A stretch of 64,000 nucleotides of DNA from Streptomyces longisporoflavus (lineage in GTDB: Bacteria; Actinomycetota; Actinomycetes; Streptomycetales; Streptomycetaceae): positions 1 to 64,000 of the forward strand of contig NZ_BMTR01000001.1 in assembly GCF_014649775.1 (NCBI RefSeq), in the 5' to 3' direction. Below the pieces are notes generated by a model. That model was not told the DNA's origin, did not search any database, and saw nothing but the letters and a program-made list of their open reading frames with translations. The position numbers and the translations under genes were made by a program. Below, in pieces: positions 8,652 through 16,551 of the stretch (positions are counted from its first letter, which is position 1; the number at the start of each line of letters is the position of its first letter).

Positions 8652-8873
8652 TCAGGCGCTGTCGCCGTCCTCCAGGCGGAAGCCGACCTTCAGGCCGACC
8701 TGGTAGTGCTCGATCTCGCCGTTCTCGATGTGGCCGCGCACCTGGGTGACCTCGAACCAGTCCAGCGAGCGCAGCGTCTGCGAGGCGCGGGCGACGCCGT
8801 TGCGGATGGCCTGATCGACGCCCTCGTGCGAGGTGCCGACGATCTCGGTGACCCGGTAGGTGTGGTCGGACAT
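8652..8873 (-). CDS. Dodecin (flavin-binding)
   Basis: A 73-residue dodecin, a small beta-alpha-beta protein forming dodecameric hollow spheres that store flavin or flavin/CoA. The family pattern is intact: YRVTEIVGTSHEGVDQAI, then LRSLDWFEVTQVRGHI with the flavin-stacking Trp, then YQVGLKVGFRLE. The ATG at 8873 gives the standard length. It is convergent with the HAD gene, with 16 bp between stop codons. Confidence 0.93.
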   Translation of the reverse strand: MSDHTYRVTEIVGTSHEGVDQAIRNGVARASQTLRSLDWFEVTQVRGHIENGEIEHYQVGLKVGFRLEDGDSA

Positions 8874-9087
8874 CAGAGTGGTCCTCTCCGCCGTGTGGTG
8901 ACCGCACAGCTGTGGGGTGACGTCACTCCACCGTGCCCCACGATGCGACGCGGCGCGAGGCGGTGGGCACGGCAGGTTCGGCGGCACCGTCCAGTTCGAG
9001 CCGCGAGGCATGGACGGGCGTTCCTCGCCATCGGCTGATTTGTCCCGGGATCCGCACCTGAATCTCCGATCCCGGTGCCGATCCCCC
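8874..9087. other. Intergenic stretch upstream of dodecin, no gene
   Basis: Together with the promoter region to 9197 this is about 320 bp between divergent genes. Frames lack coding character. The dodecin promoter must lie here, but no clear -35/-10 pair was seen. The right end leads into the well-formed promoter for the binding-protein gene. Confidence 0.5.
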
Positions 9088-9116
9088 TTGACCGACCCAT
9101 TGGTACATACCAAAAT
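9088..9116 (+). promoter_or_regulatory. Promoter with dyad operator in the spacer
   Basis: A -35 TTGACC (9088-9093) and -10 CAAAAT (9111-9116) are separated by 17 bp. The dyad TTGGTA-CA-TACCAA (9100-9113) fills most of the spacer and overlaps the -10. This is the geometry of a repressor site. The sequence looks like a GntR/HutC-type operator, but the regulator is not in this window. Confidence 0.6.
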
Positions 9117-9197
9117 CCAGCCGTACCCGTTCGAGCCAACGGAGCTCACCCCCACGTCGGGCCGACCTTCCCTGTCCGCAGGAAGAAAGTGACCCAC

Positions 9198-10475
9198 GTG
9201 ATACCGCACCGCCGCGTCTCCATGTCCCTGACCCTCGTCCTCGCCGCCGGCACGCTGCTCCCCGGATGCGGCGTCCTGCCGGGCACGGACGAGGACAGGC
9301 GGACCGTCACGGTGTGGCTCATGCGGGGCAGCACATCGGCGGAGTTCATCGAACGTTTCACCACGGACTTCGAGAAGCGGCACGGCGACATCGACCTGGA
9401 GATACGCCTCCAGGAGTGGACCGGCATCGGGGACAAGGTCAAGGCCGCGCTCAAGTCGGAGAAGGGCCCCGACGTCATCGAGGTCGGCAACACCCAGGTC
9501 GCCCAGTACGTCGACGAGGGCGGGCTCTACGACCTCACCCTGGAATCCGCGCGCGACCTCGGCATGAAGGACTGGCTGCCGGGCCTGGCCGAACCGGGCC
9601 GGTACAACGGCAGCCAGTACGGCATTCCCTGGTACGCAGCCAACCGCGTCGTCATCTACAACAAGGACCTCTTCGCGCAGGCCGGGATCGAGGAGCCGCC
9701 GAAGACACGCGCGCAGTGGCTCGCCGACACTCGGCGGCTCGACTCCGGCGGCAATCAGGGGATCTACCTCGCGGGCCAGGACTGGTACACCCTGGCCGGG
9801 TTCATCTGGGACGAGGGCGGCGAGCTGGCCACGGAGGCCAAGGGGTCGCGAGGGGTGTGGAAGGGCAGCCTGCACTCGGCCGCGGCGCTGCGGGGCATGG
9901 AGTTCTACCGGCAGTTGCAGGCACTGGGCGATGGCCCGCAGGACGCGGACGAGGAGCACCCGCCGCAGGCCGGGGTCTTCGCGGAGGGGAACGTGGCGCA
10001 GATCGTCGCCGTGCCGGGGACGGCGCGGGCCATCGAGGAGAAGAACCCCGAACTGAAGGGCAAACTCGGCTACTTCCCGGTGCCGGGCAAGACGGCCGCC
10101 AAGCCGGGCGCGGTCTTCACCGGCGGGTCCGACCTCGTGGTGCGCGGGAAGACCGAGGACCGCAGGAGCGCGGTCGCCGTGATCGAGGCACTCGCGGGCG
10201 AGAAGTGGCAGAAGGACCTGGCGCGGACCATGAACTACGTGCCGAACAAGACGACTCTGGCGTCCGCGGTCGCCGGCGAGGAAGGCATCGCCGCGATGGC
10301 GGCGGGCGCCGCGCAGGGCCGGGCCACTCCCGCTTCGCCGCAGTGGGCGGCGGTGGAGGCGGACAACCCCATCAAGGCGTACATGTCGAAGGTCCTGGCC
10401 GGCGGCGACCCGGCGACGGAGGCGAAGGCCGCCTCGCGCCGGATCACAAAGGAGCTGGACGTCAGCGGGTCATAG
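9198..10475 (+). CDS. Sugar ABC transporter substrate-binding lipoprotein
   Basis: A ~425-residue extracellular solute-binding protein of the SBP_bac_1 family that binds a sugar outside the membrane. An N-terminal lipoprotein signal (basic HRR, hydrophobic stretch, lipobox LLPGC) is followed by TVTVWLMRGSTSAEF and the usual two-lobe core with GIPWYAANRVVIYNKDLF. The GTG at 9198 is preferred over GTG 9189 because AGGAAG at 9180-9185 sits 12 bases away rather than 3. No permease or ATPase gene is adjacent; the next gene is convergent egtD. It is therefore an orphan binding protein that must use a permease encoded elsewhere. Confidence 0.85.
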   Translation: MIPHRRVSMSLTLVLAAGTLLPGCGVLPGTDEDRRTVTVWLMRGSTSAEFIERFTTDFEKRHGDIDLEIRLQEWTGIGDKVKAALKSEKGPDVIEVGNTQVAQYVDEGGLYDLTLESARDLGMKDWLPGLAEPGRYNGSQYGIPWYAANRVVIYNKDLFAQAGIEEPPKTRAQWLADTRRLDSGGNQGIYLAGQDWYTLAGFIWDEGGELATEAKGSRGVWKGSLHSAAALRGMEFYRQLQALGDGPQDADEEHPPQAGVFAEGNVAQIVAVPGTARAIEEKNPELKGKLGYFPVPGKTAAKPGAVFTGGSDLVVRGKTEDRRSAVAVIEALAGEKWQKDLARTMNYVPNKTTLASAVAGEEGIAAMAAGAAQGRATPASPQWAAVEADNPIKAYMSKVLAGGDPATEAKAASRRITKELDVSGS

Positions 10476-10510
10476 CGGTTCACGGCGGGCCCGGACACCT
10501 CGCGAGGGAG

Positions 10511-10544
10511 GGTCTCCGGGTGGTCGGCCGACCACCCGGAGACC
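10511..10544. terminator. Perfect 34-bp palindrome, bidirectional terminator
   Basis: A perfect palindrome with 17-bp arms (starting GGTCTCCGGGTGGTCGG) and no unpaired loop, centred at 10527/10528 between the convergent binding-protein and egtD genes. There is no U-tract, which is usual for Streptomyces terminators. It probably terminates from both sides. Confidence 0.7.
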
Positions 10545-10552
10545 GGGCCCGC

Positions 10553-11515
10553 CTAGCGTGCCACGCTGAGCGACAGCGCGAAGCGCGCCCTCTCGTCCGT
10601 CCACCAGTGCGTCAGCTTCAGGCCTGCCGCGGCCAGTTCGGAGCGCACGCCCTCCTCGCGGAACTTCGCCGAGATCTCGGTGCGCATCTCCTCGTGGCGC
10701 TCGAAGTCGACCGCCAGCTCCAGCGCCGGGATCTTGACCGTCTGGGCGACCAGGGAGCGCAGCCGCATCTCGATCCACTCGTGCTCGCGGTCCCAGACGG
10801 CCACGTGCGAGAACGCGTCGGGGTCGAAGTCCGCGCCCAGCTCGCGGTTGATCACATGCAGGACGTTCTTGTTGAAGGAGGCCGTGACGCCCGACCCGTC
10901 GTCGTACGCCGAGACGAGCACCGACTCCTCCTTCACCAGATCCGTGCCGAGCAGCAGCGCGTCACCGGGGGAGAGCAGGGTGCGTACCGAGGCGAGGAAC
11001 GCCGAGCGCTCCGCGGGCAGCAGGTTGCCGATCGTGCCGCCCAGGAAGGCGACCAGACGCGGGCGTGGTGTGCCGGGCAGGGCGAGGCCGCGGGTGAAGT
11101 CGGCGATCAGGGCATGCACGTTCAGGGACGGGCGCGAGGCGATCAAGGTGTTCGCGGCGCCGGTGAGCGCGCTCTCGCTGACGTCCACGGGCACATAGGT
11201 GTGCAGGTCCGCGAGCGCGTCGATCAAGTGCCGGGTCTTCTCCGAGGAGCCCGAGCCCAGCTCGATCAGCGTGCGGGCCCCCGTCGCCGCGGCGATCTCC
11301 GCGGCGCGGGTCTGCAGGATCTCGCGCTCGGCGCGCGTCGGGTAGTACTCCGGAAGCGTCGTGATCTCGTCGAAGAGCGCGCTGCCCCGCGCGTCGTAGA
11401 ACCACTTGGGCGGCAGCGTCTTGGGCGAGTGAAGGAGGCCCGCGAGGACATCGGCGCGCAGAGCGGCGCCGGTGGCGTCCAAGGGCAGGGTGCGGGTCAG
11501 CTGGAACGGGCTCAC
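10553..11515 (-). CDS. egtD: Histidine N-alpha-methyltransferase EgtD
   Basis: SAM-dependent trimethylation of L-histidine to hercynine, the first committed step to ergothioneine. The 320-residue protein shows KWFYDARGSALFDEIT, the SAM motif LIELGSGSSEKT, PVDVSESAL, FLGGTIGNL and the late E-MRTEISAKF motif of the EgtD/DUF2260 family. The GTG start overlaps the egtC stop by 4 bp (GTGA), so it is the last gene of the egtABCD operon. A perfect palindrome terminates the operon 8 bp after the stop. Confidence 0.95.
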   Translation of the reverse strand: MSPFQLTRTLPLDATGAALRADVLAGLLHSPKTLPPKWFYDARGSALFDEITTLPEYYPTRAEREILQTRAAEIAAATGARTLIELGSGSSEKTRHLIDALADLHTYVPVDVSESALTGAANTLIASRPSLNVHALIADFTRGLALPGTPRPRLVAFLGGTIGNLLPAERSAFLASVRTLLSPGDALLLGTDLVKEESVLVSAYDDGSGVTASFNKNVLHVINRELGADFDPDAFSHVAVWDREHEWIEMRLRSLVAQTVKIPALELAVDFERHEEMRTEISAKFREEGVRSELAAAGLKLTHWWTDERARFALSLSVAR

Positions 11516-12267
11516 GCGGTGGGCTCCTTGAGCGGGGTCAGCAGAACATCGGTACGGCTGGCGGCGAGCAGCGTGCGGTCGGGCACCTCACGCCAGTGCG
11601 GATCGTCGTCGTAGGGCTCGGAGGCCACGACGGTGCGGCGGCCCGGTTCGGTGAGATACCAGAGGGTGTCTCCCCAGGCGGTCGCGGTGATCGTCTCGCC
11701 GTTGGTGAGCAGCAGGTTGAGGCGCGATCCGGGGGCCGCCGCGGCGACCTCGACGACGGTGTCCGCGAGGGCCTGGCCCTCGTCGTCGCCGCTGCGCAGC
11801 CGGTGCAGGACGAGCGCCCACACCAGCGCGGAGTCGCAGCGCGCCTCCATGGAGAGCAACTCGGCGGCCGGCAGGCCGCGGGCGACCTGCGCGAGCGTCC
11901 GGGGCCAGCCCGTGATCGCGCCGTTGTGGCTGAACAGCCAGGTCCCGGCGGAGAACGGCGCCGCCGCCGCTTCCCCGTCCGCGCCCGCCTCGGTCGCGTC
12001 ACGCACCGCCGCGAGCAGGGCGCAGGACCGGACGACACGGGAGAGGTCCGCGAAGGACTGATCGCCCCAGATCGGCCCGGCACGGCGGTAGCGCGCGGGC
12101 ACCGGATCTCCTTCCGCGTACCAGCCGACGCCGAACCCGTCGGCGTTGACCGTGCCGTAACGCTGCCTCCGTGGTGCCCAGGACTGCCGGAACAGGCTGT
12201 GCGCGGGGTCCGTCAGAAGCTTCCCGAGTGGCTCTTCGGGTCCCAGGAAGGCCAGATGGCGGCACAT
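11512..12267 (-). CDS. egtC: Gamma-glutamyl-hercynylcysteine sulfoxide hydrolase EgtC
   Basis: A class II (Ntn) glutamine-amidotransferase-type amidase that removes the gamma-glutamyl group from the sulfoxide intermediate in ergothioneine synthesis. The N-terminal nucleophile Cys2 is present (MCRHLAFLGPE), followed by NADGFGVGWY and LFSHNGAITGW. It has 251 residues. Start and stop overlap the neighbours (TGATG with egtB, GTGA with egtD), indicating translational coupling across the operon. Confidence 0.93.
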   Translation of the reverse strand: MCRHLAFLGPEEPLGKLLTDPAHSLFRQSWAPRRQRYGTVNADGFGVGWYAEGDPVPARYRRAGPIWGDQSFADLSRVVRSCALLAAVRDATEAGADGEAAAAPFSAGTWLFSHNGAITGWPRTLAQVARGLPAAELLSMEARCDSALVWALVLHRLRSGDDEGQALADTVVEVAAAAPGSRLNLLLTNGETITATAWGDTLWYLTEPGRRTVVASEPYDDDPHWREVPDRTLLAASRTDVLLTPLKEPTA

Positions 12268-13595
12268 CAGGCGGTTTCCGCGGGGCCGGCGTCGCGCGCG
12301 GTGCGGAACCCGGAGAAGATCTGCCGGCGCACCGGGTGGTCCCAGTTGCGGAACGTGCCCCGGCACGCCACCTCGTCCACGGAGAACGCCCCGCCCCGCA
12401 GCACCTTGTAGTCGCCGCCGAAGAAGACGTCGGAGTACTCGCGGTAGGGGAAGGCGGAGAACCCCGGATAGGGCAGGAAGTCGCTCGACGTCCACTCCCA
12501 TACGTCGCCGATCAACTGGCGTACGCCGAGGGGGGATTCACCGGCGGGATAGCTGCCGGCCGGAGCCGGGCGGAGATGGCGCTGGCCCAGGTTCGCGCGC
12601 TCGGGCGTTGGGTCCGTGTCACCCCACGGGTAGCGCATCGAGCGGTCGCTCGCCGGGTCGTGCCGGGCGGCCTTCTCCCACTCCTCCTCGCTGGGCAGGC
12701 GCCGGCCCGCCCACCGTGCGTACGCGTCCGCCTCATACCAGCTGACGTGCAGGACCGGCTCGTCCGGCGGGACGGCCTCGACGGTCCCGAAGTGGCGGCG
12801 CAGCCACTGACCGCCCTCGCGGCGCCAGAAGAGCGGCGCCGAGAGTTCGTTGCCGCGGACCATGTCCCAGCCCGCCGGGGCCCACCACCGCTGGTCCGTG
12901 TAACCGCCGTCGGCGATGAAGCGCTGGTAGTCGGCGTTGGTCACCGGCGTCGTGTCGATGAAGAACGGCGGGACGAGGCGGTGGTGCGCCGGACGTTCGT
13001 TGTCCAGGGCCCACGGCTCCGTGGACGTGCCCATCGTGAACGGGCCGCCCGGCACCAGGACTTCGGAGGGTCCGGTGAACCGCGGCCCCGGCTCCGGATC
13101 GGGCGCCGTGAGCGCCGTGGGACCCGAGCGCAGCTGATGTGTGATCAGCATCGTCTCGTCGTGCTGCTGTTCGTGCTGCGCGATCATGCCGAAGGCGAAG
13201 CCCGCGTCGGCCAGCGGCGAACCGCGGAACGGTGTGCTCTGCAGGACGTCGAGGGCACGTCCGCGCACCTCGGCCGCGTAGCCGCGGGCCTCGGCGGGCG
13301 CGAGGAGCGGCAGGCTCGGCCGCTCGGAGCGCGGGTGCTCGAAGGCGTCGTACAGGCCGTCGATCTCGGGCCGCATGGCGTCGCGTCCCGCGACCGCCCG
13401 CAGCAGCCACAGTTCTTCCTGGTTGCCGATGTGCGCCAGGTCCCAGACCAGGGGTGACATCAACGGCGAGTGCTGCGCGGTCAGTTCGGGCTCCTCTACG
13501 CACGTGGTGAGGAGCGAGGTGCGTTCCCTGGCGGCCAGCAGGGCCGCCAGGGCGCGCTGCCGAAGCGCATCGGGGTCGCTGACTGTTCCGGTCAT
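12267..13595 (-). CDS. egtB: Hercynine oxygenase EgtB
   Basis: An iron(II)- and O2-dependent sulfoxide synthase joining hercynine with gamma-glutamylcysteine. An N-terminal DinB-like domain carries the iron ligands (H in WDLAHIGNQEE, and both His of AQHEQQHDET). It is followed by a formylglycine-generating-enzyme-like domain from about residue 180 (VPGGPFTMGTS, PVTNADYQRFI, RLPSEEEWEKAAR, VLRGGAF). Length is 442 residues. The ATG overlaps the egtA stop by 4 bp. Confidence 0.95.
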   Translation of the reverse strand: MTGTVSDPDALRQRALAALLAARERTSLLTTCVEEPELTAQHSPLMSPLVWDLAHIGNQEELWLLRAVAGRDAMRPEIDGLYDAFEHPRSERPSLPLLAPAEARGYAAEVRGRALDVLQSTPFRGSPLADAGFAFGMIAQHEQQHDETMLITHQLRSGPTALTAPDPEPGPRFTGPSEVLVPGGPFTMGTSTEPWALDNERPAHHRLVPPFFIDTTPVTNADYQRFIADGGYTDQRWWAPAGWDMVRGNELSAPLFWRREGGQWLRRHFGTVEAVPPDEPVLHVSWYEADAYARWAGRRLPSEEEWEKAARHDPASDRSMRYPWGDTDPTPERANLGQRHLRPAPAGSYPAGESPLGVRQLIGDVWEWTSSDFLPYPGFSAFPYREYSDVFFGGDYKVLRGGAFSVDEVACRGTFRNWDHPVRRQIFSGFRTARDAGPAETA

Positions 13596-14935
13596 CGGAG
13601 GATGCCCTTCTCGTGCTCGTGGTCGTAGTGGTGGCCGTCCCGGTGCCCGTCGAGCAGGTCGTCGGCCGGGCAGCGGCCCCGCAGGACATACCGCTCGGTG
13701 TAGGCGGCGACGGCCTGTCGCACCTCGGCGCTCGCACCCACCCGGGGCAGCGCGTCGGCCGCCGCGGCGAAACAGGCGACCGCGGCCTCGCGCAACTCCG
13801 GATCGGCGAGCCCGCACCGCGCCGCGTCCAGCCACAGCGGGCTGCGCGGCGCCGCGGGTGCGCCGGGCGGGAACGCGCGCTCGGCCAGCGGCTTCAGGGC
13901 GCGGTAGGCGGTCTCTGCCGCCTGCGGGTCGTCGAAGAGCGCGCTGGTGACGGCGAGCGGCACGATCCAGCCGTGCGCACCCGGCTGCGCGTCGACCATC
14001 CGCAGCTCCAGATGGCCGCGCGGGCGTACGGGCGGGAAGAGGGTGGTCAGGTGGTGTTCGAGATCCTCGCGTGTCGGCGGGCGCGGCGCGCCCGAGCGGG
14101 CCCAGCCGCGGAAGGTCAGCCCCTCCGGAACGGCCCAGGGCGCCGTGTCCTCGCCGTCCCCGTCCTGCCCGGATCTGATGAACATCACCGGAGCGTCGAG
14201 CACGCGCCGCGTCCAGGCTGCCCGCGGCTCTCTGTCGAGGGAGGGCGCGCCCGACGTGCCCGGATCGATCGACGCCCAGACGGCCTGGCGCGTGGAGCGC
14301 CAGCCGGTGGCGCGCCCGTCCTGGACCGGCGAGTTCGCGAACGCCGCGACAAGGACGGGACCGAGGAGGTGCGCCAGTCGCCAGCGCCGGCCGTAGCCGA
14401 GCGGACCTGGCTCCTCGTGCCCGGCGTCCAGGCAGATCTGCACGGAGGCCGTGGAGCACATCATCCGGCGGCCCGCGGGGCCCGCGCGGTCGAGGTAGCT
14501 CTCCATCGCGTCGTAGCGCGGCCGGCGCAGGATGCGGGACGGCGGACGCCAGGGATCGGCACCGAGGCCGGTGAGCGTCAGATCCAGGGTGGCGAGGCGA
14601 TCGCGTACGAGAGCGAGATCGGCCGATACGTCGGACACGCAGTCCATGAGCGAGGCGGCGGGGAGCGAGCTGAGCTCCAGCTGGCCGCCCGGTTCGACGG
14701 TGATCAGGGAGTGCAGGGGCAGGGCCCGCAGTGCGGCATATGCCGTTTCGAGGCGGGCGGGGGCTATGGGCAGGTGGAGCCGGTGCGGCTCGTGGATCAG
14801 CCATTCCAGTTCGACACCGGTGACGCGTGGTGGTCCTGTCTTGAAGCAGATGCCGGTGACCAGCGCCTCCGCCTCGGACTCGGATACCGCGGTGCCGTAC
14901 TTCGCGCGGTACGTCGTACAGTCGCCCTCGGGCAT
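13592..14935 (-). CDS. egtA: Glutamate-cysteine ligase EgtA
   Basis: A GCS2-family glutamate-cysteine ligase making gamma-glutamylcysteine, the sulfur donor in ergothioneine synthesis. Recognisable parts are GVELEWLIHE, TVEPGGQLELSS, STASVQICLDAG, and HLELRMVDAQPGAHGW. The ATG at 14935 is chosen because AGGAGGAT lies 8 bases upstream; it gives 447 residues. It is the first gene of egtABCD, and no egtE (C-S lyase) follows egtD. The promoter should lie in 14936-15183, shared with the divergent PARG-like gene. An inverted repeat CAACTCG/CGAGTTG (14992-15019) sits there. Confidence 0.93.
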   Translation of the reverse strand: MPEGDCTTYRAKYGTAVSESEAEALVTGICFKTGPPRVTGVELEWLIHEPHRLHLPIAPARLETAYAALRALPLHSLITVEPGGQLELSSLPAASLMDCVSDVSADLALVRDRLATLDLTLTGLGADPWRPPSRILRRPRYDAMESYLDRAGPAGRRMMCSTASVQICLDAGHEEPGPLGYGRRWRLAHLLGPVLVAAFANSPVQDGRATGWRSTRQAVWASIDPGTSGAPSLDREPRAAWTRRVLDAPVMFIRSGQDGDGEDTAPWAVPEGLTFRGWARSGAPRPPTREDLEHHLTTLFPPVRPRGHLELRMVDAQPGAHGWIVPLAVTSALFDDPQAAETAYRALKPLAERAFPPGAPAAPRSPLWLDAARCGLADPELREAAVACFAAAADALPRVGASAEVRQAVAAYTERYVLRGRCPADDLLDGHRDGHHYDHEHEKGILR

Positions 14936-15183
14936 TGCAGGGATCCTCCTGTTCAGGTTCTGCCTGGTCCAGCGGTTGTGGACCACCCGGTCAACTCGAT
15001 ATGGGGTCGGACCGAGTTGGCAGCGCTCGTCCTACCCAAGACCCTGGCGACCCATTCGCACAAGAGTGCCCCCAGGGGTGGCAAGTGCCGGGGAATTGTG
15101 TTGCGGCGGACGACGCGCGCAGCTCACGATGCGTTCATGTACGAGACGGGGGACAGAGCGGTGTCCGGGACGGGGGAGCGAGT

Positions 15184-16050
15184 ATGAGTGCGCGACTGCG
15201 TGGCATCGCGCAGCAGACCGAGGAGATCGTGGCGGCAGGGCGGTATGCCGCTCCGGGTGGCCGCGAGGTGGTGATCGCGGATGCGGTGGACGCCGCGCGC
15301 TCCGGCACGCGGATGTTCGGTCCTGCGGCCCTGAACGTGGCTCCGGTGACCCCGCCCGAGCTGACCCCCACGGTAGTCGAGGTCACCGCCGAGAGCAGCC
15401 TGGAAGCCGCCCACCGGCTGACGGCCGCGCAAGGGGGCCCGGTGGCCGTCCTGAATTTCTCGTCGGCGCGCAATCCCGGCGGCGGCTATCTGAACGGGGC
15501 GCAGGCGCAGGAGGAGGCGCTGTGCCGCGCCTCGGCGCTGTACACGTGCGTGCGCTCGGCCAGGGAGTTCTACGACCACCACCGCGCGCACCGCGACCCG
15601 TTCTACAGCGACCGGGTGATCCACTCCCCGGCCGTGCCGGTCTTCCGCGACGACAAGGGCCGCCTCCTCGACGAGGCGTACGAGGTCGGCTTCCTGACGG
15701 CGGCGGCGCCGAACGCGGGCGTCGTCCTGCGGCAGACCCCGGAGCGCGCGGGGGAGCTGCCGTCGGCCCTTGCCAGGCGCGCGGAACGGGTCTTGGAGAC
15801 CGCCGCCGCCCTCGGCTACCGGCGGCTCGTGCTCGGCGCGTGGGGCTGCGGGGTCTTCCGGAACGACCCCGCGCAGGTGGCGGACGCGTTCCGGGCGCTG
15901 CTCGACGAGGGCGGCCGGTTCCGCGGGTCCTTCGAGCACGTCGTCTTCGGGGTGCTCGACCGCACGCGCGGCGCGGTGACACGGGCCGCCTTCGAGGAGG
16001 CGTTCGGCGCGGGGTTCAGCCCCGCCCCCGGCCGTCAGCGCCAGCCGTAG
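15184..16050 (+). CDS. TIGR02452-type microbial PARG-like protein
   Basis: A 288-residue protein of the TIGR02452 family (microbial poly(ADP-ribose) glycohydrolase-like macrodomain). The signature is VLNFSSARNPGGGYLNGAQA then QEEALCRASALY, the PARG-type catalytic loop with two acidic residues, and later LVLGAWGCGVFRNDP. It may remove ADP-ribose from macromolecules, by family inference. The ATG at 15184 follows GGGGGAGCG. Its 3' end overlaps the convergent PemK-like gene by 16 bp. It is divergent from egtA. Confidence 0.87.
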   Translation: MSARLRGIAQQTEEIVAAGRYAAPGGREVVIADAVDAARSGTRMFGPAALNVAPVTPPELTPTVVEVTAESSLEAAHRLTAAQGGPVAVLNFSSARNPGGGYLNGAQAQEEALCRASALYTCVRSAREFYDHHRAHRDPFYSDRVIHSPAVPVFRDDKGRLLDEAYEVGFLTAAAPNAGVVLRQTPERAGELPSALARRAERVLETAAALGYRRLVLGAWGCGVFRNDPAQVADAFRALLDEGGRFRGSFEHVVFGVLDRTRGAVTRAAFEEAFGAGFSPAPGRQRQP

Positions 16051-16502
16051 CGCTCCTGGAGCCGCCGTACGACCAGGTTGAACCGCATCCGGTCAAGGGC
16101 GCACGCCTCCCGCCGCATTCCCGCGTCGTGCACCCGCAGGACCCGGTCGATGCCGACCCACGATTCGCGGCCCTCACGGTCCCAGGGACCGCTGCCGATC
16201 GGCACCCACTCACGATCATCGGCGTGCTGCTTGCTGGAGAGCTGCACGGCAAGCAGCGTGCCGCGTGCCTCGCGGGCGACGACGAGGACGGGGCGGTCCT
16301 TGCCGCGCCCGTCGTTCTCCTCGTAGGGAACCCACGTCCAGACGATCTCGCCGGGGTCGGGATCGCCGTCGTGGGCGGGTGCGTACGTCGTCTGGACCGG
16401 GCCGACCTCGCGCGGTTCGGCCTCGGTGGTCGCGGTGCGGCCCGTGCGTCCGGGGTGCGCGGACATCTGCGGGTCTTCGGTGTTGGCTGTCACGCGGGTC
16501 AC
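16035..16502 (-). CDS. PemK/MazF-like toxin-fold protein without antitoxin
   Basis: A 155-residue protein whose residues ~47-150 match the PemK/MazF fold: GDPDPGEIVWTWVPYEEN, GKDRPVLVV, LSSKQHADDREWVPIG, ESWVGIDRVLRV. True toxins are mRNA interferases, but this single-gene actinobacterial form with an N-terminal extension of ~45 polar residues has no antitoxin gene beside it, so it may be a stand-alone RNA-binding or nuclease protein. The GTG start at 16502 is uncertain; GTG 16493 and ATG 16466 are alternatives. It overlaps the PARG-like gene tail to tail by 16 bp. Confidence 0.75.
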   Translation of the reverse strand: MTRVTANTEDPQMSAHPGRTGRTATTEAEPREVGPVQTTYAPAHDGDPDPGEIVWTWVPYEENDGRGKDRPVLVVAREARGTLLAVQLSSKQHADDREWVPIGSGPWDREGRESWVGIDRVLRVHDAGMRREACALDRMRFNLVVRRLQERYGWR

Positions 16503-16551
16503 CGTAGAACCTGCCCCGCGCGATGTGCGGGGCGGGGGAGCCCGATGGTCT

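Noticed and set aside
12267..14804. egtB as an 845-codon protein fused to an upstream region
   Set aside because: The extension is out of frame with egtA, which covers that DNA; egtB starts at 13595 with a 4-bp overlap.
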